DNA of 64,000 bases from Hypomesus transpacificus (Eukaryota > Chordata > Actinopteri > Osmeriformes > Osmeridae), in NCBI RefSeq assembly GCF_021917145.1, contig NC_061063.1, positions 9,972,763 to 10,036,762 on the forward strand. The letters run 5' to 3'. Shown here one piece after another: positions 48,873-64,000 of this stretch. The notes under the pieces were generated by a model that did no database searches, had not been told where the DNA came from, and worked only from the letters and a program-made list of their open reading frames with translations. Both the position numbers and the translations under genes were made by a program. Every line of letters begins with the position of its first letter. Position 1 is the first letter of the stretch.

Positions 48873-51800
48873 TCAAGCCTCCAGCTCAAAGTCAAAGTAA
48901 TGTGGGTCGAAGTAGTGAATCCTTGTGTATCCATCCTCTCCCCCACTGCTGTAACTGGAGACATGAACCAGGGAGGGAAGGCAGAGAAAGAATCATGTGA
49001 AGACTTGGTTTCATATAAAAGATGTGTTTTCTAGTTTGTTTGAAGTGTGTCTTTGTATCTGTCATCTCTTACCTTTTGCCATCAGGGTGGAAGGCTACAC
49101 AGTTGATTGGGCCGAAGTGACCTTTGACCCTGCCAAACTCCTCCTCATAGGCCGCGTGGAAGAACCTAGAGGAAGAGTCGGGGGCGTTGGGTCAGAAACT
49201 AACATCTCAGAACATGTTCTAACATCTCCCCTCAGACCATGTACCAACATGTTCTAACATCTCCCCTCAGACCATGTACCAACATGTTCTAACATCTCCC
49301 CTCAGACCATGTACCAACATGTACCAACATGTTCTAACATCTCCCCTCAGACCATGTACCAACATGTTCTAACATCTCCCCTCAGACAATGTACCAACAT
49401 GTTCTAACATCTCCCCTCAGACCATGTACCAACATCTCCCCTCAGACCATGTACCAACATGTTCTAACATCTCCCCTCAGACAATGGCTGAACGAAGGGA
49501 ACACGTACCTTGCTTCAAACTTGCCAATCCTGGTGGAGGTGGTGGTGACCTCCATAGCCTCCTGTCCTCCTCCCATCACCACCTGGAGACACGCGGGGGA
49601 GAAACGTTAGCCAGTGACGAGTACACAGAGAGAGAGAGGAGCATGCACACAGAGAGAGAGAGGAGCATGCACACAGAGAGAGAGAGGAGCATGCACACAG
49701 AGAGAGAGGAGCATGCACACAGAGAGAGAGGAGCATGCACACAGAGAGAGAGAGGAGCATGCACACAGAGAGAGAGGAGCATGCACACAGAGAGAGGAGC
49801 ATGCACAGAGAGAGAGAGAGGAGCATGCACACAGAGGGAGGAGCATGCACACAGAGAGAGAGAGGAGCATGCACACAGAGAGAGAGAGGAGCATGCACAG
49901 AGAGAGAGGAGCATGCACAGAGAGAGAGAGGAGCATGCACACAGAGAGAGAGGAGCATGCACACAGAGAGAGAGAGGAGCATGCACACAGAGAGAGAGAG
50001 GAGCATGCACAGAGAGAGAGAGAAGCATGCACACAGAGAGAGAGGAGCATGCACACAGAGAGAGAGAGGAGCATGCACACAGAGAGAGAGAGGAGCATGC
50101 ACACAGAGGGAGAGAGGAGCATGCACACAGAGAGAGAGAGGAGCATGCACAGAGAGAGAGAGGAGCATGCACAGAGAGAGAGAGGAGCATGCACACAGAG
50201 AGAGAGGAGCATGCACACAGAGAGAGAGAGGAGCATGCACACAGAGAGAGAGAGGAGCATGCACAGAGAGAGAGAGGAGCATGCACACAGAGAGAGAGGA
50301 GCATGCACACAGAGAGAGAGAGGAGCATGCACACAGAGAGAGAGAGGAGCATGCACACAGAGAGAGAGGAGCATGCACAGAGAGAGAGAGAGGAGCATGC
50401 ACAGAGAGAGAGAGAGGAGCATGCACAGGGGCTCTTACGTGGTCCATGATGGGCGAGATGGCAGCAGAGTTCACAGGTCTCTCAGTCTTGAAGGTCTTTA
50501 TGTGATCCAGAGATGTGGAGTCAAACAGCTGTCAGGACACACACACATACGTACATTAAGACCCAGCAGCTGGTGGTTGGTTGACATATAAGTGGTCAGT
50601 AGGTAAGTGAGGGCTGTGGGGCCCCTGCTGGGGGCATGGTTACCTTGGCATGGTTGTCCTTGGAGGCGGTGATGACCATGGTGAGATCCACAGATGTCTG
50701 AATGTCGTTAATCTGCTTGGTGTGCTCCTTCACCTTCTTCAGGACCTCCCCCGACTGCAGGCACATCGCAATACTTTACACCCCAACCTGACCACACCCT
50801 GAACAAGCTAACCATCTACACCACACCCTGAACAAGCTAACCATCTACACCACACCCTGAACAAGCTAACCTGTCCTGTCAGCCTTGTTAGTTCCCTGTG
50901 CTCTGAGAGGTGGCTGGCTGGCATACCTTGGCGCTGAACTGGTTGATCTCTCCGCTCTCATGTCCTGCGATGACGTACTCCCCCAGAGGTCCCCACACGG
51001 CGCTGGTGATCTTGGACTCGCTGCAGGGCACTGTCAGGTAAGGCTGGTTGTCCTCTACAGCACAGGAGGACAAAACACACGTCAGCCAGGCAACAAGAAG
51101 CTTCTAAGGCCCACTCTAGAGCCCTGGTCCACAGGACTGCCTACCTATCTGCTGGGGGTCTCTCAGGTCAAAGTAGTTGAGAAAGCACTGGTAGCCCATC
51201 TGCTTGTCTGTGGAGAACATGATGATGTTGCCGCTGAAGTCGAAGCCACATGTCCTGACAGCAGAACTGGTCTGCAGCAGAGCCAGCTGTTTACCTGGGA
51301 CAGGAAGGGAGATTATGAACCTCTGTTCAACCAGGAGGGGCTCTCAAATAGAAGATATCCTGCCAGTGAGATTGAGATGTAAAGTATGCTAGTGCCTGGG
51401 CTTTCCAGGGGCAGAGAAAGAGAGGGGGGAGAGAGAGGTAACATGGGGTGACGGGCAGCACTGCAGGTATGACCAGACACCCAGTGGGTCTCTAGAATCT
51501 TCTGTGCCCTCACCAGTCTCACAGTCCCACAGTCGACAGCTGTTGTCTGCAGATCCAGTCAACACGTTCTTTGTGTCCCCTGAGAGCAGCGTTAAGGAAA
51601 GAAAAACCCACACACACTCCGTTCCGTGTTCAAGAGACAACATACACTCTGTGTTCAAGAGACAGAACACATCATTGATGTGGTTTGCTATGGGAAGGAT
51701 ACAGTCACAGTCGACGCACCACACAGCCCCCGTGTGGCCATTGTAAGTACCAAGTCTTTCCCCGTTCACCGAGTACCACACATTAGCAACCTGAACGCAA

Positions 51801-52437
51801 ATTAACGAGAACAAGCACATAAACAAAGATTAATATTAACGTGAGTCTTTTAGAAGACATAACTCTCTTCCACGCCACCTATATCACGTCACCTATATCC
51901 GTTTCCCTATAAGCCAATGTAAGATTAATTAGCACTTTACGTGAATGGTGCTTTATATGTAACCAGCATGACAAAGATCCTCTTCATGTACATGCGATAG
52001 TCATATTATCACGTCACTCACTGTGTCTTTGGCGACGGAGAAGAGCAGGTCTCCTTCGCGGTTATATTTGATCTGAGTGATGGATCTCTCGTGGCCCTGC
52101 AGTAAGATGGGTTTCTGAAAAGCACAATCGTCGTTATCTGAAAGGCCCAATGTGTACGCTTGTAACCAGCATACATCCGACAGGATTAATTCATATGTTC
52201 ATAGTCAACTTATAAAAAATGATAGGGTACTATAGTGGACCTACTGAACAAACCTATATTTGCATCACTCCCTTCACGCTAGGCTAAAGGTAAGCTACAT
52301 TAGCCAAGCTTAGCTAGCCAGCTAACGTTAGCCAGCTGGAGCCGGATAGTTGGTTCAGTTACTTAGCAGTTAATTTATTTGTTGTTTTGGCAGAGGAATG
52401 GATATTGCTGATACATCCCAACTAACAGACTTACCAT
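48873..52437 (-). CDS. eif3i: Eukaryotic translation initiation factor 3 subunit I
   Basis: Eleven exons on the minus strand: 52437-52435 (ATG only), 52114-52022, 51790-51703, 51579-51514, 51294-51145, 51054-50927, 50754-50644, 50528-50439, 49582-49509, 49165-49073, 48954-48873. They total 978 nt, giving 325 aa, the length of the human protein. Exon 1 coding consists of the start codon alone, followed at once by GTAAGT. WD40 repeats are clear: [77 protein letters not shown], and [19 protein letters not shown] with [19 protein letters not shown] at the end. It forms a seven-bladed propeller, docks with eIF3b/eIF3g, and helps recruit the 40S subunit in the cytoplasm. Introns 8 and 9 are largely minisatellite. 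Confidence 0.97.
49200..49486. repeat. eif3i intron 9 minisatellite
   Basis: Units of ACATGTTCTAACATCTCCCC plus TCAGACCATGTACCA, about 35 bp, with one GTACCAACAT sub-duplication. Confidence 0.93.
49620..50428. repeat. eif3i intron 8 minisatellite, GAGCATGCACACAGAGAGAG
   Basis: Roughly three dozen units of 18-24 bp, varying in the number of GA and CA dinucleotides, and containing the palindrome GCATGC. The array runs to within about 10 bases of the exon 8 donor (50438). Hundreds of codons are open on both strands as artefacts. Confidence 0.95.
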
Positions 52438-54570
52438 TGTCGAAACTACAGCACTGCCAGTGTATGCCTTTTAATATTTTTCTCCCAAAACGAGAAAGGG
52501 TGTTCACTCGTGTTACGAGGCGCCGGAGTTCAGGAGGAAGAGAAAGATGTATTTCCTGTTTATAGCGATGACTCTGAAACCAAAGCACGCCCTCTGCTGG
52601 CAGAGTGAGCACAGCGCTTCCCCGCAAAAATCCCCAGTCTAGGACGATAACAATGAATACGTTTGAAAAAACAAATCATTTCAAAATCATTTTCATTTAA
52701 TAGTTTATTTAGCAAGAAACCAGTTTACCGGGCCAGAAAAAAAGGCAAACAAAAACCAATAAGAGGACAGAATCTTTGGTTCCCGATCAATTTTGATAAA
52801 TCTCTAAACCCGTCAAGTATTTCAAGATAAAGACTGAGTCTGGCTCTCTGGGGAATAGTGAGAAAAGTTTAACATTTGTGATCCTTGAAAACCTCTGCTG
52901 TTGATCCTGTACAACAGACTAAGACAGAAGTCAAATCGAATGTAAAGGAACATTGTCTACAACACTGGTTCTCAAGCCACTCACAGGTGAGACAGGAACC
53001 AGGAGTGTTACTGTGAGACAAGAACCAGGAGTGTTACTGTGAGACTGGTACAAGTGTAGACATCCATGACAGTATTAACAGAACTGAGGTCCAGTCTCAG
53101 CTGGTCCTCATCCACTGAGACTGGTAGAGTAAGACCACCGAGAGGAAGAGAGGGTAGAGAGAGGGGGGAGAGAGAGAGGGGAGAGAGAAAGCTTTTAAAC
53201 TGAGACTGGTACAGAGACCACTGAGAGAGAGAGAGAGAGAGAGAGGTGGGGAGAGGGGTTGCATAGAAATATATTCAACATTTGATCACCTCACTTGATT
53301 CAAAACTTTAGTCGTACAACTGGGAGGTAATGACAATTGGTTCGCACAATCATGCACATCCACTCTTAGACACATGGATGGAATACTGAATCTCCCCTTG
53401 GCTGTGTCAGTGGCCAGCACACAGCCAGCATGATCCCAAAGAGCTCAGGATAGAAAGAAAGCCAACATGGAAAGAAGTAGCTAGGTGACATGTGTAGAAT
53501 CTAATCTAACACATTTACAGAAATTCAGGAAACACCAAATTTGGTCACAGGAATTTTTTTTGTTGATTTAAGAAAAATAGATTTATATATATAGTGGTGT
53601 TATAGATTTTTATATAGTGGTGGTTTTTTTAGATACTCAAGTGTCCAAATAACTCTTAGATATTTGAAATAAATATTTCCTGCAAAATCAGAAGCATTGT
53701 GCAACAAAACAACACTGTGTTGTGTCATGTAGAGCAGCACATATCATAAATGAACACAACTTTCACCCCCAAAACAGGGTTCACAAGCGTCTGTGCAGGC
53801 TGACAGACTTTGTGGGTCTCAACATTATCAGTATTTATTCTAGTAATTTATCGATGGTCTAGCTGTGTGGTCAGTGGAGTTTGTAATGGAAACAAGGAAT
53901 AAAAGAAAGGAATGCATGAGTATGTCCTGCTGCAGAGGGAGCGGAGTACCAGCCCAGTGTGCTGTGGGAGGAGCTAGCCTGCTGTGGGAGGAGCTAGCCT
54001 GCTGTGGGAGGAGCTAACCGGTTGTGGGAGGAGCTAGCCTGTTGTGGGAGGAGCTTCCATCAACATTCTGGAATGTACTCTGTGGGCAGACTCAGTCTGC
54101 GGTCTCCGGCAGGCTGGGAAGAGATCAGCAGGATACGGCCTCTTGGTACAGCAGAGAAGCTCAGCGTCTCACACAGGAAGATACAGCCATGTTGCGGAGA
54201 CGTTCTAGCACGCAAGTGTACACGTATACGCATCCAGGATAATGTAGAACAGTTTAAAGAACAACGTGAGAAACCAAAAACACTAGAAGAACCTTCTGGA
54301 AGGCACAATCTTCCCATCAACATGATCATGAACCCTCCCAAGAGACCAGACAGAGGGGGAGGCGGTCAGTGCTAACGACAGGTGAAGGATCAGATGCTCG
54401 GAGTAACAGAAGAGGCTAATCTGGTCCTGGATCAGTAATCAGCTCCAACATCCTCCAGCTCTGGAGCCCTCAGACACACTGCAGTAGTAGTGACCTGCAG
54501 GTCGGCTGGTCGGTGGGGTTCAGGGGGGGGTCGGGGGAGCCTGTGAGCAGCACTCCCCAGCTGAGAGGCT
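52438..54570. other. eif3i promoter side and txlna 3' UTR/intergenic
   Basis: The eif3i leader extends from 52438 to perhaps 52560. From about 52700 the sequence is AT-rich and probably the txlna 3' UTR plus spacer; minus-strand AATAAA-type signals occur near 52704 and 53833. A GA-rich patch lies at 53140-53245. No further gene seen. Confidence 0.5.
53956..54056. repeat. Short GCTGTGGGAGGAGCTAGCCT repeat
   Basis: Five or six units of about 20 bp in the txlna 3' region. Confidence 0.9.
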
Positions 54571-59746
<5,176 letters not shown>

Positions 59747-60367
59747 CTGAAATCAGTAGTATGAAAGTATTGCATTAGTGTTACCCTAAGAACCATCTCA
59801 AAACTATTCGTGATTAAACTTTGTCCAAAAGTTAAAATTTCTAGCGAGCTAGATAGCCAACTCCATAGTCCCACCTTTATTAGCAAGTTAGTTAGCAGGC
59901 AAGTTAGCTACATCATGGCAATTTAACGGATACATCCATTACGGCTTTTGTTGGCTAGGTAGCTACATACGATAGCAACGTTAGCTAGACAGTGCTAATA
60001 GTGGTTGAATATTAGTACCAGTTGCCTCGAGCATAGCTTTGAGTGGTAATTTAGCTTCACGTCACACCATTCGACACCCCCCCCCCCCCCCCCCTCAATG
60101 CTAAGGTGAAACAAGTTTTTCCAAAACGGCAGCTAACAAGTGACAATAAAAAGGAAGGAACTTGGGCTAACCATGTTAGCTTCTCCTGTACAGTACCTAG
60201 TGGTTAGCCTTTACGCTCAAGTTAGCTAGAATTTATGCTGGCTGTCAGCTTGCCTTTTAGGGTGCATTGGAGTATCGCCTAAAGAAAATCATCACATACC
60301 ATTCACTCGTTATTCATAAATGTTATCATCTTTACGTCTGTACAGAAAACAAAATATCAGTATTTAC

Positions 60368-60800
60368 CTTTTTTGAACGGATTGAGCACTTGATTATTAT
60401 GTGATGCAGGTTTTCCAACTGACTGTGTCAAGTAGTGTGACGCCAGCCGCAATAAGAAATCTTATTTCCGGTTCATTTCGAAAAAATAAAATAAAGAGCT
60501 AGTCCTCTTTTTGGTCAATATAAATTATACATTTTGAAGGTCTAGCTATACTTTTTTGAACGTTTTATTTTTTATTTTAAATTAACTTCTATAATTTGTA
60601 AATGCTACAACCACCACTCGTCACCACATTACATGATTTGGCACAACTCAGGCTATGCTATTATTCTGAAAGCAAATTTCGCAAAACCGGAAACGCGAAA
60701 GAAGACGATCAAGGATTCAAGTGACGGAAACGGAAATGGTTTCGCCTTGAAAAACGGATGTGATGTGTGTGCTCGATAGAATTAAACTTTCCAACGGGTA
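60368..60800. promoter_or_regulatory. Divergent promoter between txlna and the snoRNA host gene
   Basis: On the minus strand a donor (CAAAAAAG/GTAAATA, ending 60368) marks the txlna non-coding exon, which probably starts near 60475. On the plus strand the host gene starts somewhere near 60740. The space between has ETS-like CCGGAA/TTTCCGG sites (60476, 60687) and no TATA box at the expected place. Starts are estimated. Confidence 0.5.
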
Positions 60801-61329
60801 CGAAGACGAATGTGTTGGACGCAATCAGAAGTAATCTTATGTTTGTATATAGCGTTTAACCGTTGTAATACCTTTCGACAATTTAGTTGTAAATGACATA
60901 TAGTTTCCAGCACATATCGAATTGCTCTACATTCGTATAGTTAATCGCATAATCCAAATAAAGTTTCGTTCTGATTGCAGATTGGAACTTAACGCTGCCG
61001 CGTGGATGCACAGAATCAACGTGATGAAGGTAGGTTTTCACATTTAATTTAAAATGTTGCATTTGGTCAAATGTCACAGTATTTCCCAGTTTTTAAGCAG
61101 TTTTTATATGCCGACAAACACACGTGACAATGAGTGTATCCCATGTGGAGACCGTACAGTAAAATGAAATGATCAATACGTCTTAAAAGATTCAACCAAT
61201 TGTTTTGTTTCTTACTTTAGAAACAAACTGCGCCACTCCTACTGCGACAGGGCAAAAAATTGCGAAATGGAGGATTTACCTGAAGTGGTGTAACTTCATG
61301 AGGTAGGCCCATACCCTTCAGCGTGTGTC

Positions 61330-61462
61330 GTGCAGGCCTGTTCAGCGAGGCAGAGCCTGCAGTGGCTCTGTTCTTTCCTGTAGTGTCTGCTAGAGACCTG
61401 GGGCTGTTTGAGGCCCTGCTGTGCTTCTCCATGGCAGGGTTATAGGTAAACCCCAGACATTT
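61330..61462 (+). ncRNA. H/ACA snoRNA, copy 1
   Basis: Two hairpins: CAGAGCC/GGCTCTG capping the first, then CTGGGG...CCCCAG with an inner CCTGC/GCAGG closing a pocket in the second. The terminal box ACA (61457-61459) sits three bases from the end (ACATTT). The hinge reads TAGAGACC, a weak H box. Target uridine not determined. Confidence 0.8.
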
Positions 61463-61774
61463 TAAACATTTATAACTGCTTTTCACATGGATCCTTACTC
61501 TGCATTCTCTTTAGTATACCAGCTATTACTGAACATATTTTTTGTTGTGTAGCTGTAACCATCTATTGATGTGAGAAACCATGATGAGCTACCTACCCAG
61601 GACTGGAACATCTCTCTAGGAAGTCATCCAAACAATAATGGTATGAACCTTCACTTGTTGTAAAGCCTATGTTCCCTGTTGCTATTACACCCAGAAGATT
61701 CATGTGGGTTTTTCATATACAGTGTGTGTGAATAAATGTGTTAGTGACTGTTAGAATGCGAGTGTGTTAGACAT

Positions 61775-61909
61775 GTGCAGGCCTGTTCAGCGAGGCAGAG
61801 CCTGCAGTGGCTCTGTTCTTTCCTGTAGTGTCTGCTAGAGAGACTTGGGGCTGTTTGAGGCCATGCTGTGCATCTCCATGGCAGGGTTATAGGTAAACCC
61901 CAGACATGT
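61775..61909 (+). ncRNA. H/ACA snoRNA, copy 2
   Basis: Same fold as copies 1 and 3 with hinge CTAGAGAGAC and terminal ACATGT. One stem change (GCCATGC instead of GCCCTGC) unpairs a base in the second hairpin, so this copy may be the weakest. Confidence 0.8.
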
Positions 61910-62685
61910 ATAACCGCTTTTCACATGGATCTTTACTCTGCATTCTATTTAGTATAACAGCTGTTACTGAATCTGTCTTGTTTAGATGAAGCTTACCAGG
62001 GATGCTAGCAAAAGGCCTGCAGTTCCTGATTGTGTGGTGAGACAGGCGCTGATGTTGTCGTGGTGAGACAGGAGCTGTCGTTGTCATGGCTACATGTTCA
62101 TCCTGGAGGTAGGTTCCTAGAACTAAACTAAGTCACATCAGGTGCTAATGCAAGCATGGCTGCAGCCAGCAGTAGTGGGTAGTCAGATATAGACGTGTGT
62201 TAGAGAATGTGCAGGGCTCAAAATTGCAACCATTTTGGTCGTATATTTTCCCAAAATTCGGTGCGACCTAAAAGTATATGTGGGGGCATTTGTGAGCGTG
62301 CAAATACTCATTATGGTGCAACCTGTTTCAATTTCTTTACAAAACACTTGCTAATTGGGCAACTGCACAGTAGTATGTGCCTGCTGTGAGCTGATGGTGA
62401 CCTGTGTACCGGTCTATCCAACATTACATAACCAGTTAAACGTTCTTAACTTTAATGCAGATTTTAGATTGACAGCTAATTTGAACCAGTCACTCCTTGT
62501 CACTGTGCTCTGTTGTCATGTGACAGGGAGCTAGCTAGCGCTCAATTTGAAGAGCCGAAAAGACCATTAAGAACTTTTCAGTGGGTGCTCCTAATCTTTT
62601 ACTGCTGCTCATAGTTTTATATTACATTTTTTTAACTCAGCCCTGTAGTGTTTGCGTGAACACGTGTGTTAGTGTTATTCGACAT

Positions 62686-62820
62686 GTGCAGGCCTGTTCA
62701 GCGAGGCAGAGCCTGCAGTGGCTCTGTTCTTTCCTGTAGTGTCTGCTAGAGAGACCTGGGGCTGTTTGAGGCCCTGCTGTGCTTCTCCATGGCAGGGTTA
62801 TAGGTAAACCCCAGACAAGT
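62686..62820 (+). ncRNA. H/ACA snoRNA, copy 3
   Basis: Hinge AGAGAGAC, intact CTGGGG/CCCCAG lower stem and terminal ACAAGT. About 110 bases upstream of the next acceptor (62933). Confidence 0.8.
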
Positions 62821-63117
62821 CACAGCTTGAGCAACTGTGTATTAGACAGAATTATAAACATTGTTAAATGAGTGCCTTGTTTAAACTGAATTAAAGTATT
62901 ATTTTTCTTAAGCGATTTGTTCTCTTTGCACAGATCTCTTGCCTGTTCTGGGAATGACACCATAAAGGAGTTCCAGGGAGTGAAACATCTCTACTTGTGG
63001 CCGAGCTTTCTTGTGCGAGTGGTGTTGTGGTATTTTCTACTAGCTAGCTACTGCTGTTTGTGTATTACAACACCTACCATTTTGTACATTTGTTGACCTC
63101 TCAAGAAATTATTCTGA

Positions 63118-63123
63118 AATAAA
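63118..63123 (+). terminator. Poly(A) signal of the snoRNA host gene
   Basis: AATAAA about 185 bases into the terminal exon, followed by T-rich sequence (TTCACTCTTTATTG). Confidence 0.65.
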
Positions 63124-63393
63124 TGACCAATGAAGTCCAAGTTCACTCTTTATTGACTGACCTTTTGTAATCCAACTTTTGCTTTGTGTAACAACGCCCA
63201 CAACATTGAACATGTTTATGTCCGTTATTTGTTTTGGTTAAATATATGTTGGACAACTGTCCAACAAAATGTAAAACTTTCAAGTACTTCCTTTGTAGGT
63301 ATGTTCATGCACATTTATACAACGGATACTACGCAGATAATGTTGCGGTGACTTGCATGCAGAACCACGCGGTGGACTTTTAAACCAAGTCTC

Positions 63394-63403
63394 TTTCACT
63401 TTC
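63394..63403 (+). promoter_or_regulatory. ISRE-like site
   Basis: TTTCACTTTC is a perfect match to the GAAANNGAAA interferon-stimulated response element (inverse strand). It lies about 340 bases before the first coding exon of an NMI/RBM43-type gene, whose mammalian relatives are interferon-induced. Confidence 0.55.
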
Positions 63404-63740
63404 GATATTGACGAAATGCGAAGGAATATTGAAGCTGAAATAAAGTAAAGGTCGAATAAAGTGAAGGGTAGGCATTTAACCAGTGTTGCATTTCAAGAAC
63501 TATAATCTGAAGTTTGGTTGTTTTAAATTGTAAGGTAATAGAACGCGTACCTTTACTCGTCGGTGGTGGGATACTAAGTTTAAGATTCTGTGAAGGAGTG
63601 GAAAGTATCTTCGTTAACCTACAACTGAAAATGTACTTAATTTAGTTCAGTTTTCGTTGACCATGCTGCTTTTATTGTTCTATGCTATGGCAAATCTCTC
63701 CCAGAATATTGCTATGTGAGAACGAGTTTTCCTCCCTCAG

Positions 63741-63939
63741 CGTCTGGCAATACCAGGGGTCATGTCTGGAACGTCTGTTGAGGTAACAGGAGTCCCAAAC
63801 ATCCTCTCTGATGACCGGATGGAAGATAAACTCACAATACACTTTCTTCGACCAAGAAACGGAGGTGGAGAGGTGAAGAGGGTGCTTTTCCCGTCCTACC
63901 GTCCAGGACAGGCATTTGTCATATTCGAGGAAGCAGCGG
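63741..63939 (+). CDS. NMI/IFI35/RBM43-family protein, first coding exon (gene continues off the right edge)
   Basis: The exon runs from an acceptor TTTTCCTCCCTCAG (ending 63740) to a donor GCGG/GTAAGA (63940); ATG is at 63762-63764, giving 59 codons plus one base. The peptide VEVTGVPNILSDDRMEDKLT followed by IHFLRPRNGGGEVKRVLF and GQAFVIFEEA matches the RRM-like NID domain: a beta strand, DKL-x-IHF-x-(K/R)P helix region, the GGGEV turn and an A(F/Y)VIFEE strand. In mammals NMI, IFI35 and RBM43 are interferon-linked. Whether it is rbm43, nmi or a fish-specific relative cannot be decided from one exon. Upstream ISRE supports interferon control. Confidence 0.75.
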
Positions 63940-64000
63940 GTAAGAATAAGTTATACTTTTTTACGTCAGATTTATTTACTAAACAAACTTTCAAGTTGTT

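Larger units (their letters stand above)
60740..63140 (+). ncRNA. Spliced non-coding snoRNA host gene
   Basis: Exons inferred from splice signals: first exon to about 60830 (uncertain), then 60982-61029, 61221-61302, 61553-61640, 61986-62108 and 62934 to the poly(A) site after AATAAA at 63118. All internal introns are GT-AG (GTAGGT, GTAGGC, GTATGA, GTAGGT). No exon combination gives a meaningful protein, while three successive introns each carry the same H/ACA RNA at a similar position. This is the architecture of snoRNA host genes, where the introns are the product and the spliced transcript is discarded. The intron-exon unit itself appears tandemly duplicated, since TTTTCACATGGATC and TTTACTCTGCATTC follow copies 1 and 2. 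A name such as an SNHG number cannot be assigned from sequence alone. Confidence 0.75.

Noticed and set aside
49424-50591. Open frames of 250-340 codons on both strands
   Set aside because: They lie in the eif3i intron 8 minisatellite; Glu/Arg/His and Cys/Leu/Ser composition on opposite strands is explained by the repeat.
61031-61220. Box C/D snoRNA in the host gene intron
   Set aside because: An ATGATCA resembles box C but no CTGA box D with a terminal stem was found.
61553-62108. Protein-coding potential of the snoRNA host exons
   Set aside because: Frames through the joined exons are short and without domain similarity; conserved signal is in the introns.

Overview
The window is vertebrate nuclear DNA, almost certainly from a teleost fish. 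It shows GT-AG introns, poly(A) signals, a Tc1/mariner element with long inverted repeats, tRNA-derived SINE heads, PIF/Harbinger-like and hAT-like MITEs, (CA)n tracts up to about 90 bp, and a dense load of minisatellites. The gene set (marcksl1, hdac1, eif3i, txlna) corresponds to a block of human 1p35 with rearranged order and orientation. I see no bacterial operons, CRISPR arrays or defence systems.

Layout. 1-1.8 kb: a first coding exon on the minus strand encoding a signal peptide (1309-1381), with a GC-rich leader behind it; the rest of that gene runs off the left edge. 1.8-38 kb: a gene-poor stretch dominated by tandem repeats. It holds one nearly intact Tc1 element (20450-22110), a helicase-fragment-bearing MITE (5553-6120), a 3.3-kb interval bounded by Harbinger-like ends (6676-9991), and a 3.1-kb array of 53 units of exactly 59 bp (30017-33143). 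38-64 kb: gene-dense. In order it has marcksl1 (+), hdac1 (+, 12 coding exons, 480 aa), eif3i (-, 11 exons, 325 aa), txlna (-, 10 coding exons, 534 aa), a spliced non-coding gene (+) carrying three copies of one H/ACA snoRNA in successive introns, and the first coding exon of an NMI/IFI35/RBM43-family gene (+) with an ISRE-like site upstream.

The most unusual observation is that several intronic minisatellites in hdac1 and txlna are seeded on real splice junctions. Their units copy the authentic 3' splice site plus the first bases of the following exon (hdac1 introns 6 and 7, txlna intron 5), or copy a 5' splice site (txlna intron 2). This makes arrays of decoy splice sites directly beside the true ones; in the three acceptor arrays, use of a decoy would soon reach a stop codon. 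The second is the 59-bp satellite, whose variant pattern shows a 14-unit (826-bp) higher-order block repeated twice in tandem.

Functionally, hdac1 (chromatin deacetylation), eif3i (translation initiation), txlna (syntaxin binding and vesicle traffic) and marcksl1 (membrane/actin regulation) are housekeeping or broadly expressed neighbours rather than one pathway. txlna and the snoRNA host gene diverge from a shared 5' region of a few hundred bases. hdac1 and eif3i converge with poly(A) signals about 300 bp apart.
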